Assembly: GCA_911728455.2 (NCBI GenBank)
Contig: OU452227.1
Location: 11,937,110-12,001,109, forward strand
Length of the DNA: 64,000 nucleotides
From: Marthasterias glacialis
Lineage: Eukaryota; Echinodermata; Asteroidea; Forcipulatida; Asteriidae
Reading direction: 5' to 3'
Made by a program: the position numbers and the translations under genes. The notes under the pieces are model-generated. The model was not told where the DNA came from. It did not search any database and saw only the letters and a program-made list of their open reading frames with translations. Numbering within the stretch: the stretch's first letter is position 1; each line of letters begins with the position of its first letter. Positions 11,901-23,954 of the stretch are shown piece after piece.

Positions 11901-13346
11901 CAGAAAAAAACATAAGGAAAATTATACGGTACTTTTGATAGATATGGTCGACAACACTCGTCGTCCGGTCAGGGGAAATAGAACTGTTTTATTGAAAATA
12001 ACAAATATCTGCAGCATGTTGTATAATTTGTCTTTTTGATTGGTTTACGATTCACTGTATGAAAGTAATTGATAGACGGCGTATTGGAACGCAAAAGGTG
12101 AAACTTCTAATGCCGCGGTATTATGAATACCGCGATAATATGAGACAGAATGTACATTATTCAGAGAAAGACACGACAACAAAACCACTTTCAAAGGATT
12201 GGTTCCACTGCAGTCGTGCAAATAAAGGTAAAACAGTGCAATACCTCCCTTTGGTTGACTTTTTTTGAACTGAAAATGACACTGTGAAAAAGGATTGTCT
12301 CTCATTCACTGGTTTGGGGTTTAATTGTTTGATATTTTTACAGTTCGTCAGCTGTTTTTGTTATTTATTGTGCTATGAAAAAACCTCAATGATGATTAAC
12401 GAGAAAGTTAAACAAAATGGTCTTGCATGAAAAGGAAAATTTGTCACTTACAAATAAAGAAGAGAAATGTTGACCGAAGAAAGGCACAGGCATTGCAGGG
12501 ATCACTTTGGCAACAGTGTCATCAATACGTGACACTGATGTGTCTCCTACCCCAAATGGAAATAAAATATCTGCAAAGAAGACCGAAAATACAAGTAACA
12601 AAAATGTGTTATAAAATTTCTTCTTTTTTTAACAAAAATCTCAAATCTTAAACTTTCCTATATAGTTTATAATGGTTTGAATATTCCTGGTTTTGTTTAT
12701 AGAATTCTGAAAGAAGAACAGGTTGTTTGATTTTAGCGGGATGCACCGCCTTTTTCCTAATTAATTTGCAAAGTGCCTTTTAAACTCAAAGAAACAATTA
12801 CAGGATCAGTAGTTATCAAAACAAAATTGATAGTTTTCAACTGGAATCTCACTGAATATTATGAAGTTGATGTCATCCAGTGCTCAAGAGATAATTGTGC
12901 CTGAAACACTGAAAAATAATGTCTAGGAATAGCGTTTGAAGGCCCTACAAATTACCGTTGCTTATTTTGATTGTCGCAATCGAATTTAGCCCGATTAAAG
13001 GGCAAACAGTTGTTCATTACTTTCACAAAGACGTGACCACCTAAGTTTATGAAATATTCTCTGGTCGGTTGTTTGGTGTTTTTATTAAAAACTAGACGGG
13101 GTGGGTCAATCTGTTCTTTATATAAAGTAACGATGTAACTTCTCTTCAGGCCGATTTTGGCTGTGTTTTTGTAACAGATTTCAAAAGACATTATTGTAAA
13201 CTCCACCTATAGTAGTAGACCCAAGTTTCACTCAGTACAAACAGGCGTCAGTATCGATTACTAAACGACTTACCTTCTTGAGCGTTCGCTGGAGCGACGA
13301 GACATAGTATTGCAGCTACAACAGTAATTGGTGAGAGTTGCGGCAT
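924..13346 (-). CDS. Adhesion GPCR-like receptor: NIDO, eight HYR, HRM-like, GAIN/GPS (3' end off window)
   Basis: Nineteen exons in transcript order: 13346-13274, 12570-12452, 9903-9610, 9370-9263, 8929-8788, 8393-8145, 7576-7346, 7216-6947, 6532-6302, 6170-5901, 5542-5312, 5166-4894, 4476-4246, 3762-3646, 3420-3248, 2955-2812, 2382-1911, 1675-1488, 1091-924. All junctions are GT-AG, all phases match, and the sum is 3,984 nt (1,328 codons) without a stop. Residues 1-22 form a signal peptide (hydrophobic core TVVAAILCLVAP). Then come NIDO (about 26-225), eight HYR domains (246-907), an HRM-like segment (908-1004) and GAIN plus GPS (1005-1328). A second in-frame ATG lies 8 codons upstream at 13370; the inner one was chosen because it gives a normal signal peptide. 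Adhesion GPCRs couple extracellular contact to G-protein signalling, and the seven-helix part is expected left of position 924. The ligand is unknown. The domain identities are secure; that the protein ends in seven helices is inferred from the GAIN/GPS. Confidence 0.88.
3248..3762 (-). other. HRM-like linker, two exons of the receptor gene
   Basis: Exons 14 (3762-3646) and 15 (3420-3248) join in phase 1 and encode LSWPVTMAG, then ERCP, then GKRIC, a W and a final C before SVKTVAVEDIVE. That order of WP, AG, CP, R.C, W and C is the pattern of the hormone-receptor motif that sits just before the GAIN domain in many adhesion GPCRs. The match is by motif spacing, not by strong sequence identity. 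The segment runs directly into the first GAIN helix in the next exon. Confidence 0.7.
4246..8393 (-). repeat. Array of eight HYR-domain exons in four A-B pairs
   Basis: Each exon is one HYR (hyalin repeat) domain with phase 1 at both ends, so whole exons can be added or lost without a frameshift. A-type exons (8393-8145, 7216-6947, 6170-5901, 5166-4894; 83-91 codons) carry GDTKVMYNGTDTSGNQ near their end. B-type exons (7576-7346, 6532-6302, 5542-5312, 4476-4246; all exactly 77 codons) carry VNWQEPDLTGW and PIGS.VTYQ.WFG. The A and B exons alternate strictly. The second and third A exons are nearly identical, and all B exons share long stretches, which points to recent pairwise duplication or gene conversion. 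HYR domains are immunoglobulin-like adhesion modules common in echinoderm surface and matrix proteins. Confidence 0.87.
10350..10640. repeat. GT-rich microsatellite in NIDO intron
   Basis: Two GT-rich tracts lie at about 10,348-10,400 and 10,585-10,621, the second being (GT)n with C interruptions. They sit in the intron between NIDO exons 2 and 3 and look like ordinary simple repeats. Confidence 0.8.
10870..11868. repeat. Direct repeat pair with GGCGTTATAACGCC palindromes
   Basis: A segment of about 50 bp containing GCCGTGCTGAAGTAGTG followed by TTGGCGGAAA occurs near 10,882-10,930 and again near 11,820-11,868 in the same orientation. Just before the second copy the palindrome GGCGTTATAACGCC occurs twice (11,764-11,806), with further GGCGTT half sites. 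The function is unknown; the segment lies in an intron. Confidence 0.6.
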
Positions 13347-13370
13347 TTTCCCTTCAGCGGTGACTTTCAT

Positions 13371-14726
13371 TTCCTTAATGAAGATACAACATAATCAAGT
13401 TTGTCTATACCAGGAGAGCAATTTGATGTGGTCTACCTGTTTGAGAGAGAGAGAGAGTGAAGCTATGAACTTGACAAATACAATGCCCATGTAGTGCCCA
13501 TAATTCTGGGTAGATGTTCACCGTGACTCTCCAGGGTTGCAACTATTGTTGTTCGGTGGGCTATATACGTGATGATATTTGAGCAGCTTTGTCCTCGTTT
13601 GTGGCATTTTTTACTGTATTGTTAGCAGTCAAGTATTTAGTTTAGAGGTATATACTAGCCTACATCATTGCTTTTTTGAGGGGAAAACATTATCTCTAGT
13701 TTTCAGTAGGCACACTGTTCAAGTCGTCGTCACAATTTAGTTTTGTGTTGTTTCACTTAAAAAAAATTTGTATAGGAAAAACAATTAATAAATTGTATTT
13801 TGTTTGGTATTGGATGTTTGAACGTGTATAATACAAATGCCGCAATTGAAATAAGAAATGGAGATTCTGGAGGTCTGCAAAATGTTCTTGACGTCGATAA
13901 AAAGACAGGAGTATATATTTCTGGGGGATTAAACTGCTATGAACTTTCTACTAATCGGTGAGCTTACAGCTTGAAACTGTAACCAATTATTTTTCCATAA
14001 TTGCCAACCATGTTGCATTTCGATAGAGCACAGATGTTCGTTCACCAACACCACCCTTTTCATTTCTTTTCTCCATGACAAAATCAGTATTAGTAAATGT
14101 TGCATACTGGAATGAACCTTTTCACTCACCGGATTCCTGGAAACTTTGTTTGAAGCCCAAACCTCCGTGTTCTTTTTCCTACTTCTAGTGCATCTTCCTA
14201 CAGTAAGTTAGCTAGACATGACACCAAGTTACAAGTTAATCGAAAAAGCTTGACAAATAAGGAAAGTCTTCGGTCCAAACAAGACAAATGGAAAATGCAT
14301 AGAAACGAAGATGACCAACCTTCACCCAGACCCTATTGTGACGTAAAGGTTTACAACCATGCGTGGGCACAGCCAACGGCGGAAAACACTAGTTCAAAAA
14401 TCGAAGAGATGGGGGGGGGGGCTGATTTTTCCGATCAAATTTCAACAAAAATACATGAACAAAATACATTCAAAGGAACCCGAGTCCACACATTACGTGA
14501 TGTAATGTGGTGTTAAGCCATGCATTGGGGAATGTGTTGCATTGGTGTGTTCCTTCTTCTGTTAGCATTCAGGCTGGGAAAATAGTCTGGTCCTTGGTTT
14601 GTATAATGGCAACTTGTAGTCATATAATTCATATGGCACACAGAGAACACAAACATGTTGGAAGCCTGCCAAGGTCTGCGAGCTGGTAACTCTTTTTACA
14701 ACCATTTTTCAGGTTGTGTTTGTAGT
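13371..14726. other. Upstream flank of receptor gene, no gene seen
   Basis: This is the 5' flank of the minus-strand receptor gene. It holds a short (GA)n at 13,442-13,457 and a run of about 10 G near 14,411. No convincing promoter motif or coding exon was recognised on either strand. Confidence 0.5.
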
Positions 14727-15102
14727 ATGGTGTTCCATATGTGCCACCTTTATTCAGAATTTTTTATACCGTCGCATTTTTTTTAACAACCTCATCACGT
14801 GGGAGTCACGTGCGACGGAAAAAAAAATGCGACGGAAAAAAAAATGCGACGGGAAAAAAAATGCGACGGTAAAAAAAAAATGCGATGAAAAAAAAAATGC
14901 GACGGAAAAAAAAAATGCGACGGGAAAAAAAATGCCACGGTAAAAAAAAAATGCCACGGTAAAAAAAAAATGCGACGGAAAAAAAAAATGCTACGGAAAA
15001 AAAAATGCGACGGTAAAAAAAAAAATGCGACGGTAAAAAAAAATTGCGACGGTATGAAAAATTCTAAATAAAGGTGGCACATATGGAACACCATATTGTA
15101 GG
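14727..15102. mobile_element. Foldback element with (TGCGACGG-An) tandem core
   Basis: Inverted arms of about 60 bp (14,727-14,790 and 15,040-15,102) share GGTGTTCCATATGTGCC and TAAAGGTGG in opposite orientation. Between them are about 14 tandem copies of TGCGACGG followed by 7-11 A, with variants TGCCACGG and TGCTACGG. The arms end in the reverse complement of the same core motif, so the single strand could fold into one long hairpin. The open frames on both strands here are products of the repeat. It is most simply a non-autonomous foldback transposon with an expanded inner repeat. Confidence 0.7.
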
Positions 15103-16045
15103 GTGTACAATAATAGGTCTATCCTCTAATGATTGCGCTGTACATGTGTCCAGGGTCGAGTTCAGATAGAGAAGCGTGATCGAATTGTGGGATATTGAAC
15201 ATCAATATGCTGCTAACTAATAGTTCAACTAATAGTACTTTCTCCCTTGAGTTTAAAGGAAGTGACGTGGTCAGCAAGAAGAAGCGTTTATATTCAAGCG
15301 TTCCATCCACTGACCATTGAATTCAAATGTAAATTAAATTCTTTCAGTCTTCACCAACATTAAGAAAATAAGTACTTTACGACAACCAAGGAAGAATCTT
15401 ATAGCCCAAGCATTACTGGGACCCTACAACACTCTTTTAACAATGGTCATCATTTGGCTACTCAGTATATGTCATTTACCTTGGTGGTCTATAAGCGTGC
15501 AACGGTCTCGAAAAAATGTCATCAAAACCAAAAAGGGGGTCACAGAAAACTGCTTCAAATCTATGAAAGAGCTCCAGTTTAAACTTGAAACTAACCTAAA
15601 GTGTTCAGGAGATGTTGCCCGTAAATGCCGTCGAGGGACTTTGTCATATACCATTTGGGAAAAGGGAAACATTTTCGGCTAAAATCCGCACTGGTGGCCA
15701 TGGTTTAAAAAAATAGAATAGTTCGAAAAGTCCTTAGACCAAACATTATCTCAACCCTAGTTTTTGTCAGCAGCAGTTCCCTATAAAATATATTGCGAAA
15801 TGTTTTTCAGCACCGACAAAAGAGTTTTAAGTGCAACTCAAAATTCTCCTTTTGTTCGGGTGGCTTTTGCACCGGAACAACTATATCACTCCTTTCACAT
15901 ACAAAAACACACCTATGATTACAAAGCGCCGGGGAAGTCCCCAAAATGTACCTGTTGCAAACTTGTATTGTTGTTCTCAATGCTAAGTGCACACATTGTG
16001 TAAAAGGAACCTAAAGTAAACACTGAGCACCTGTGGACTTGGGAA

Positions 16046-16220
16046 AGCTTTTTTTGAGGAAGTATGACCGAAACTGTTTCCGTGATGTGATGTTTTATAA
16101 AGTTTTTTTTTTTGAGGAAGTGTGACCGAAACTGTTTCCTGGATGTGATGTTTTATAAAGTTGTTTTTTTTTGAGGAAGTATGACCAAAACTGTTTCCTT
16201 GATGTTATGTTTTATGCTGG
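16046..16220. repeat. Three-copy tandem repeat of about 57 bp
   Basis: The unit reads TTTTTTGAGGAAGT, then GACC.AAACTGTTTCC, then GATGT.ATGTTTTAT, and is repeated three times with small changes. Copy starts are near 16,050, 16,108 and 16,167. It lies just outside the retrotransposon remnant. Confidence 0.75.
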
Positions 16221-16409
16221 ACCTGTTAAAACTACAACGAGTATCAAAATAAACCCTTATTTGTTATGAAACTCACAAAACAGTTACAAAACAGTTTTTC
16301 GACCCAATTATCAAGTCAGAGGCATAAGCGATAATTAATACTTTTACTCTCCTGAGTGTGTCCCCCATCTTTTTACCCGTCATAATAAAACAAAAAGGTT
16401 CCTTACTAC

Positions 16410-17680
16410 ACTGGAAAAAACTTGTGCAAGCCTAATTTAACGTTTTTAAACTTTAATGCAAACTTAAATATCTCCTTTGATACAAAATTACAGCTTGTAG
16501 AGTCATTGGTGACTGCCAATGGATCAGACGAAAGCCTAGTGGCAGGACGGCCCTGCTACATTAAAACGTACATGACTATCAAAACACATATCAATTTGAC
16601 CAATTTTACATTAAAAAAAAGGATTAAATCACTTATTTCTCTTCTGAATTAGAGTGGTAAAATATTAAGACGTTCTAACCGTGTCTTATAGTCTTCCCGA
16701 GGACGATGTAAAGTGAATTTAGTGGCACGTCGTTGGACACCCTCCAAAAGTCTAATGTTACGTTTCGAAGTTCCACTCCAAACTGAACTACAATATTCTA
16801 AGTCACTTCTAATTAGAGCAGAATAAAGAGTTTTTGAAACTGCACGGAGTAACCAATAGTGCGTTTAATCAAACCCATCTTCTTGTTGCATTTACCGGTA
16901 ATGTGATTGATTTGTGAATTCTAAACAAAATCAAAAGAAATGTCAACACCTAAATCACGAATTGAAGCAGTCCTGTCAAGAGAAATATTATTCCAATAAA
17001 TTGTAGTCAAATTCAACATACCGTTTACGTCTATAAATAGTCATGGTTTGACACTTCTGGGTGTTGAATTGTAAGTTCTATTTAACACTCCATGCGTACA
17101 GAGAATCAACGTCGTTCTGTAGAAGCCTACTATCCGACATGGTCTTAATGGATTTAAAACATTTAGAATCATCTGCAAATAAAGCCACAGTGGAATGTTC
17201 GACAGAGCTGGGCATGTCGTTAATGTACAAAAGAAACAAAAGCGGGCCTCATATTGAGCCCTGTGGAACACCTGATACAACGGGACGCCATTCAGAACTA
17301 GTCCCTTCAATAACCACCCTGAAGCTTGTGTAAAAGCAATTTGTGTGAAACTCTATCAAAAGTTTTGGAAAAATCAAGGTAAACCACATCAACCTGCCCA
17401 GCATTGTCCAAAACACAACTGACTTCATGATAAACGGATAACAGTTGAGAAACCGTGGAGCGTCCTTTGACGAACCCATGCTGTAGTTGATGTAGTTCAC
17501 CCTGAATAGACGAAAATATAGAATTAAAAATTACCCTTTCCATAACTTTGGCACAAACGCTGTGTGAAGATCTAAGAAAAGCAGCGATTGAAAGACAACA
17601 GGTGACAGCGGCGACCCCATGAATGCGCCCCATTGCAATCTGAGGACGAGGCGGCCACGGACGCAAGTCCATTCCGAATG
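16410..17680 (-). mobile_element. Broken non-LTR retrotransposon (reverse transcriptase to 3' end)
   Basis: Read on the minus strand this is a decayed LINE ORF2. Near 17,600-17,310 it shows the reverse-transcriptase blocks HGFVKGRSTVSQL and VYLDFSKTFDRVSHKLLLHKL. Near 17,290 comes VSGVPQGSI in another frame, then LLFLLYIND and LFADDSKC (the catalytic ADD box) near 17,240-17,150. Toward the C terminus, near 16,800-16,680, come CSSVWSGTSKRN and VQRRATKFTLHRP. These motifs fit the CR1/jockey-like groups. Several frameshifts and stops separate the blocks, so the copy is dead. The 5' part, including the endonuclease, is missing. Confidence 0.85.
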
Positions 17681-17715
17681 ATGATGATGAAACTTAAAGC
17701 TTCTAAATTAAAGAA

Positions 17716-17760
17716 CCCCCCCCCCCCCCCGCCCACCACCACCACGAGACGGCACACTGT
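17716..17760. repeat. Poly-C run and CCA-rich tract
   Basis: A run of about 15 C interrupted by one G is followed by CCACCACCACCA. It is a low-complexity boundary next to the retrotransposon remnant. Confidence 0.8.
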
Positions 17761-20700
17761 CTGAATCTCAGACCTATGGATATGTATTACACTTTTTTGT
17801 TGATTTTTAACCGACACCACCAGCTCCATGTTACGATGGATGTATAGTTGCACTATACATGAGCTGTAATAAATTGGTATAAGTATAAAGCCCCCCCTTT
17901 ACTTGTTAACCCCACCTGAACCCGCCACCCCACGCCCCGCCCGATGAAAATTTATATACTTCGACTACAAACATCATTATTAAAATGCTTGTGAACAAAA
18001 ACCGGTATCTATAAATAATAAAAACAGTAACCAATATCTAAACTTTTACATCAAGGGACAATTTAGTTTGGTGGAAGTAGCAAGACCATCTGTTTCGACC
18101 TGTGTCCAGAATCTGCAGGGGAAAAACTTTTCTCGAAAAGTTAGGGCTACAAGTTTTTCACTTATCACCCTCACATCCTTAACTGCTCCACTGCATTCTT
18201 GGGTTGTTCCCTGAGCCTCTTATTCACTTGCCATTTGGGGGCAATGGAAAAAACGGACTAACGTTATATAACGTTATGCCATTCATATATTATCATATCA
18301 TGTTATTTTACTCAAAATTAATGTACAACACTAATATTTTATTAATAAAAAATTATACATTTTTTAAAGCTCAAGGTAATTTCTGTTCCCAGGAACATCG
18401 ATTTTCCAGTCATTTATCAACCATAATGTTATCCCATAATATCTTTCGCGTAGGCCTAACATTATTATTTATTTTTTTTTTTGCAACAAAGGGAATAAGG
18501 GAATGGGAAGGAAAAGGAAAAAAATAGGGAAGGGAAAGGAAAAGGAAAAAATATTGAATAATACATTTTTCCTTATAACTGTTTGCACAATTTATTGCCG
18601 AACATCAAATTTTTGATCTGCCATCACCTTTTTTAGTTGGTGGAAATTGTTTGGCCTATGTTTTGCCATAGTTGCTATACAACAGAGGGCGCACTTTCAC
18701 GCGTAGCCATGTGTTTCATGTTTCCACACAGAGTGTCATATCTTGCTTTTATAGTATCTTTTATTTCTGTGTGAGATTTATTTAGTTTTCAAAGACCTTT
18801 CCAATGATGTATATAATTTTAGATTAGATTAGATTAGATTGGATTTGGTTTGATGCTATTTATATACAAATATAGAAATTGTCTTGGTTCTCGTGCTTAA
18901 AAATACATTAAAATACAAGTAAACATCCAGTGTGTACTTGAAGAGATATGATTTTTTTTTATATTAAACTTTGATTTCATAGAACTCAACACCCGATAAC
19001 GTAATGTTCAAGTGCCGTAAGAAAACTCGAACAAAAATAAGAGGTGTTCGAAGCCCAACACCTAAAACAACAAAAAAACAAAACAGGGGCGGTTACCCAA
19101 ACCCCTTCCAGAGAAAAAGCATGCCCGACTGAGCATTTTGATTCTTTGGAAATAATATTCTATCCATTTGGGCCTACTCCCCACCGTTTTGTTCTCGCAC
19201 TGGAATAAATCAACGTAAGCCATTCGGAATTTAGACTTTCACTCAACAAGTTCATTCCGTGCATTCTTTGGACTGGAGTTTACTGAAGAATTTCACCTGG
19301 TATTCTCAATAAGATCTTCATTATTGTTATGCAAACAAGGAGTTTTGCGTTCGTTTTTGAAATAGGCCTACTCATTGTGGCGAATACAGTGGCAGCGTAT
19401 GGCATTCCGACTGTTGCAGACTGGAGGGCAGCATGGCCGTATCTCTCGGCTCTTAAGTGGGATTTGGACGTTGCGAATTCTGACGAACTTTACTGATAGG
19501 TTCATCAAAATTCTTACCATGGCCACTCACGTGCAGTCAGAAATATTCTGATGTTCTTTATCAAAGGCAGTTGGCCAAAATTTGAAATAGGTGGTCTACA
19601 AGAACTTCGGTTCTAAGAAGTATAAACCGTGTGCATTTTTGTCAATGGCCAGAAAGTTTTCACTAAAAACTGCAGTATATTGAAAACAAAATTCACTGTT
19701 GGGCCCTTTGGTTCATATCGTGAGTTCCACGAAGTTCTCTAGCTCCGACTACAGACTTTAAAAACACATTTTAACTTGGGTGTTGAGCTTGCGAGTGGCT
19801 GGGGAGAGCACCGGTGAATTGCCTTGACTGCAGAGTAAAACTTCACGACCAAAGCCGAACACATCGTTCCCACGACATCCTGCTGAAGATGGCTGAGGTA
19901 AGACCTGTGGAAAATGATGATTCCCGGTGTGCACTAAACATTCAAATTGAATACTAACTAATACACAATAAAAAGGAACTTAAAATAATTTAAAAAAACT
20001 AAATAGTTGATTAAAAAGAACCAAATACTAAGTTTCCTAATAAAGAGAGTGAGTCACAAAAATGAATAGCACTGGATAACAAAAGTAGTCAGAACCAGTT
20101 TGTACGAATGGAAAGAGAACGACACCTCTCTGATGGGAGAATCATGAGAATGTGAATGAAAGAGCGAAGGGGATGCGTTGCGTCCTTGCTTATTACTTTT
20201 AATTTAGTAATACGCTGGTTGTCCACTAATATATGAAAGTGTTTCATTTAAAAACCTGATATCTTGCTGAAAACCTTGGAGATACAATCAATAATAATTA
20301 TTATTTTTCATAGATCATTAGACATAGTTTTTCTACCGAACAATAGCGGAAAAGTAATTACAGACTAAATAAAACTTTCTGTAAAACAATGTAAAATTGA
20401 ATCACAAACAATAAAATACCATGATTTCCTGAGAAAATAAAGTTTGCCATGGCACACATTTTTTTAGGAATTTTGTTTCATTTCAGCTTGTTGTCTATGA
20501 TTGTCCAAAGACTGTCCCCAAATAACCCTCTTTGCACTTGAACTGTACTCATTGATGTTTTTAGGGGTTGTTGTTTCAAGCTGTAAGCTGTGGAGCAAGA
20601 CGGGGATCGACTTGAGGCAGACCAAGCAGTGAGCTCCCGTCCAGCCAAGCTTCAAGACTACATCGATGGGACTGACTCTGAAGAGACTGTGACCACCAGA

Positions 20701-23700
20701 TGCGAGTTTAAGGTCTGTGTGGTATTTGTGTTTGTTTTGTCTATGGATCTAGACGTACATTGGAGTCGTCAACGGATCAAGGTAAGGAGAACTGCCGAAT
20801 CCGATCTCCACTTTTAAAGTTCGCTTGTGCGATTCACCTCTTTGAAAAATGTTGGACTTTATTTCCTTTTTGTTTATTTTTTAAACCTCATGAGCAACTG
20901 TTATAGATTAGAATTGAAATCTCTATTGTGTCTGCATAAAAATGTTTCAAAAATTCACAAAAGCAAACACTTTATGATAATTATAAACCACAATTACAAC
21001 AATAAAGTAAATGCCCATTATAAAACAGAAGCTTATACGTTAACAATTTACTGGAAGTAAATATGTTAATTATTTACCTTTCTGTAAAAAAGACAAAAAA
21101 AGAAAAAAGCGTAGATTATTTTGGAGGTCGGATAGCGCAAGTTGGCAATCAAGACAAAGACAAGAGTGTGAAGACCGAAAGGAGGGTAAATATAAGATCT
21201 AACCCGTTCTCTTGCAGAGCCCCTCCCCTTTCGTAACACCCCTCCCCCTCCAAACGATGTTCGGCGATCTTGTTGATGTTGTCCTTGCTTGTTTAGCTTT
21301 CAAGGTGACATCATACTGTCTTGGCATTTCTTGATTTGCATATTGGTCAAAGCCAATGATGCTTTTTAATTAGGAGACTAGTCTTACTGGAAATTTCTGT
21401 CGGGGTTGATACTTCAAGTCATCAGTTGTCATGTTTAATTATAATTGTCGTGATTTTATATTTTAAATAGCGTAATGTTCATATAGCAAGAGTGCACAAA
21501 CCAACTACAACTTCCTTCATAACAATTTTCAATAAACCCTCTAAAAAGATGAGGAATTGGTTTGAGCAAATAACAAAAATTAGAAAGCAAAACTGTAACT
21601 TTCCCCTTCGCTGCTGCACTTTTACTGTTAGCAAAAAGCAAAACCCTAGTGTTTTAGAAGTAATCTAACAAACATGACATACAGTCAAATATTACACTCT
21701 AATCACCATTCAATTGGATGATTAATGTTTGATTTAGGAGTAGTAAATATATAATTTAGACAAGCTAAATGAATATTTACATATTCCTAATATCAGCATT
21801 ACATCAGTTCTGAATGTAGACATTTTCAACTGAGCGTGAATAACATTAAGTTTTTGAAAATTAAACAGAATAATAAGACGGTAAATAAACAACATATAAA
21901 GTTCAAATAATAGAAAACAATGTGGGCACATAAACTTTTAGCAAACACAAGCTTTTAAAATTTGTACAGTCCCAAAATGCAAATATGTTATTAAAGCTTG
22001 TAGGGCTCATTGGATTTTTTTCCATAAACCTTATTGTGAGCGCAGCGAAATCAAAGAAAAAGACAAGAGGAAAAAGAATACTGAAGAAAAGACGGGAGAG
22101 AAGAAAGGAGGGGAGAAAAGGGCAGATCATCCATGGGTGAAAGATGCCAGTGATGCCTAGGTTTGTATGAATGGTAAGACAGTAAAGGCCTCGAGTATCT
22201 ATAGTTTTGGCCTAGAGATAAGACTAACTCTCTACTCTTCAGCAGGTTCACTGGAAATAGGTAAAGTATAGGGGTGACTGGTGTAGTACTTAGTTTTGAT
22301 TCTAAGATGCTTATACCCATTTCATTTGCGGTGACACAATACATGTACAAGGACAGTAAAAACAAGTCCTTAAACAAAAAAAAGATGATAACGTCTTGAA
22401 CCAAGACTTGATACTACGCTATTGTCAGTAAACGCAAAACTTGAGTAGACGATGAAGACACTCTCCCTTTGATGTCCCTGATGAGTCACGCGAGGTCAGC
22501 TGGGTCAATGAGGTCAGATGTTTGCAGCAAAGGTTAAGTAACTGGTGAAGTATAAGGTAAAGTATAAGGGTGAGTGAAAAAGACAACTAACTTTTCTCTC
22601 CGCAGCCACTAATCTACCTTTCTCCCAACAGGCTACACCCCTGCTTTTGTTTTCCACAGGCGGCATGTAACCCGTTTTTCTCTGAAGTAAAGTGGATGTT
22701 GTGGCAGGCAACCGATGTGCACTGGACACCGGAGAAGACGTTTGTTTGGTTAAGTATTGGGGCTGTCTCAGGAAATGTGTATGGTGAACCTGACTTTGCG
22801 TAATTGATGTGACCCAAAATACTAACCTTTCTAGATATTTTTGTTTTCTTCCAAAAAGCAGGTCATATTTTCTTCTTGAAGATGATGACGTAGTTTGAGC
22901 ACTTACATCTTCACTGAGCGGAGGTGATGTCTACTAGCAGGGACTGGGTCACGCAAGAGGTTTGGTAATGTATAGGTTTATAAAAGTTACACTGGTTAAA
23001 GAAAACTACCTGCTAAATGGGGGAACTAAATCAAGAAATTTGCAGGATCGTGAACAAACCTTAAACGACAGTTTTATCGATAAGTTTGGATGGTAAAATA
23101 CAATTTTGAATCTCTCAAACAAATCTCTTAAGTAGTAAATACAGTTGTAACTAGCAGTCAAGGTACTAGTATCATTTGAGATTCTACAACAGCAAGCATG
23201 AATGACCAGCCAACGCAACTAGGTGAAACAACTAAGAACCAATTAACTCGTTGCTCCAAGAAAATTGCACTTGTACAATTCAACAAAACTGCAATTCTTC
23301 TTAAAACAATAGTCTTTAGCTCGTCATGCAATTTATCACAAAGTTGCGTAAATAGAGATAAACAGAGATACATTTGACCGGGCCTACTAAATTTTCTCCT
23401 TATATAGTTCGGCTGTCTCTTATGCAGTGGTGGCTACAGCCAGACCTGTTGGGATGAGCATAAGGATGATACATGTGCACAGTGTCAACAACAGACCGCC
23501 TGGTAAGTTTGAAAATGAAAGTCATTCTAAAAGTTGTCTTTGAAGAAAAGGCTCATCCCACAAATCTGGTAATAGAGTAAATGCTTCAGAATAAGCACAT
23601 GTGATGGTTTAAAATCGTAAATTTGAGAGAATTGATTCATTCCCATCCTCTAGTTTGCAGTAAACACATTATAAAATCAACTGGTGGAAAACTTCATTTA

Positions 23701-23930
23701 AATAGGATGTCAAGTTTTTCAGAAACAGATTTAAAGAAAAAGCATTAAAAAACTGAAATTGTGTCATATTGTGTGTGCATGTACAATGGAATTGGAAGGA
23801 GAATTGTCTTGCACACAACAACATTCAGACTTAACTACTGGTCACAACAACTGATACTTGTATTAAAAAGAATTTATCAAAATTAATCTTTGAAGATCGT
23901 TTATTTTCTACGACAGACTGAGACGATGAC
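17761..23930. other. Intergenic stretch without a supported gene
   Basis: There is a (ATTAG)n run at about 18,822-18,843, GGGAA-rich repeats near 18,490-18,550, and otherwise mixed AT-rich DNA. Exon-like pieces occur on the plus strand. One is ATGGCTGAG followed by a GTAAGA donor at 19,889-19,903. Another is an open segment with a donor near 20,590-20,715. A third is an acceptor-donor pair at about 23,437-23,512 reading through CWDEHKDDTCAQCQQQ. They do not join in compatible phases and match no family I know, so no gene is called. A non-coding RNA or a very divergent gene is possible. Confidence 0.35.
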
Positions 23931-23954
23931 CTTGGAGATGATGTACACCCAACC

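Larger units (their letters stand above)
8788..12570 (-). other. NIDO domain, four exons of the receptor gene
   Basis: Exons 2-5 encode a nidogen-type NIDO domain, an extracellular module found in nidogen, alpha-tectorin and mucin-4. It opens with LFPFGVGD and a PFFG motif, continues through VSTNGLISFG and AFWSDIDI, then FQAVLLTDG and FVIYNY, and closes with VGYDAGDG and GRWVF, in the order usual for the family. Exon phases are 1, 0, 0, 0, 1. The domain lies directly after the signal peptide, so it is the outermost part of the receptor. The 2.5-kb intron between exons 2 and 3 (9,904-12,451) holds simple repeats. Confidence 0.85.

Noticed and set aside
14716-15094. Open frames rich in Lys or Phe on both strands
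   Set aside because: They are translations of the TGCGACGG-poly(A) tandem repeat inside the foldback element.
16410-17680. An active retrotransposon reverse transcriptase
   Set aside because: The conserved blocks lie in different frames with stops between them, and the 5' half is missing.
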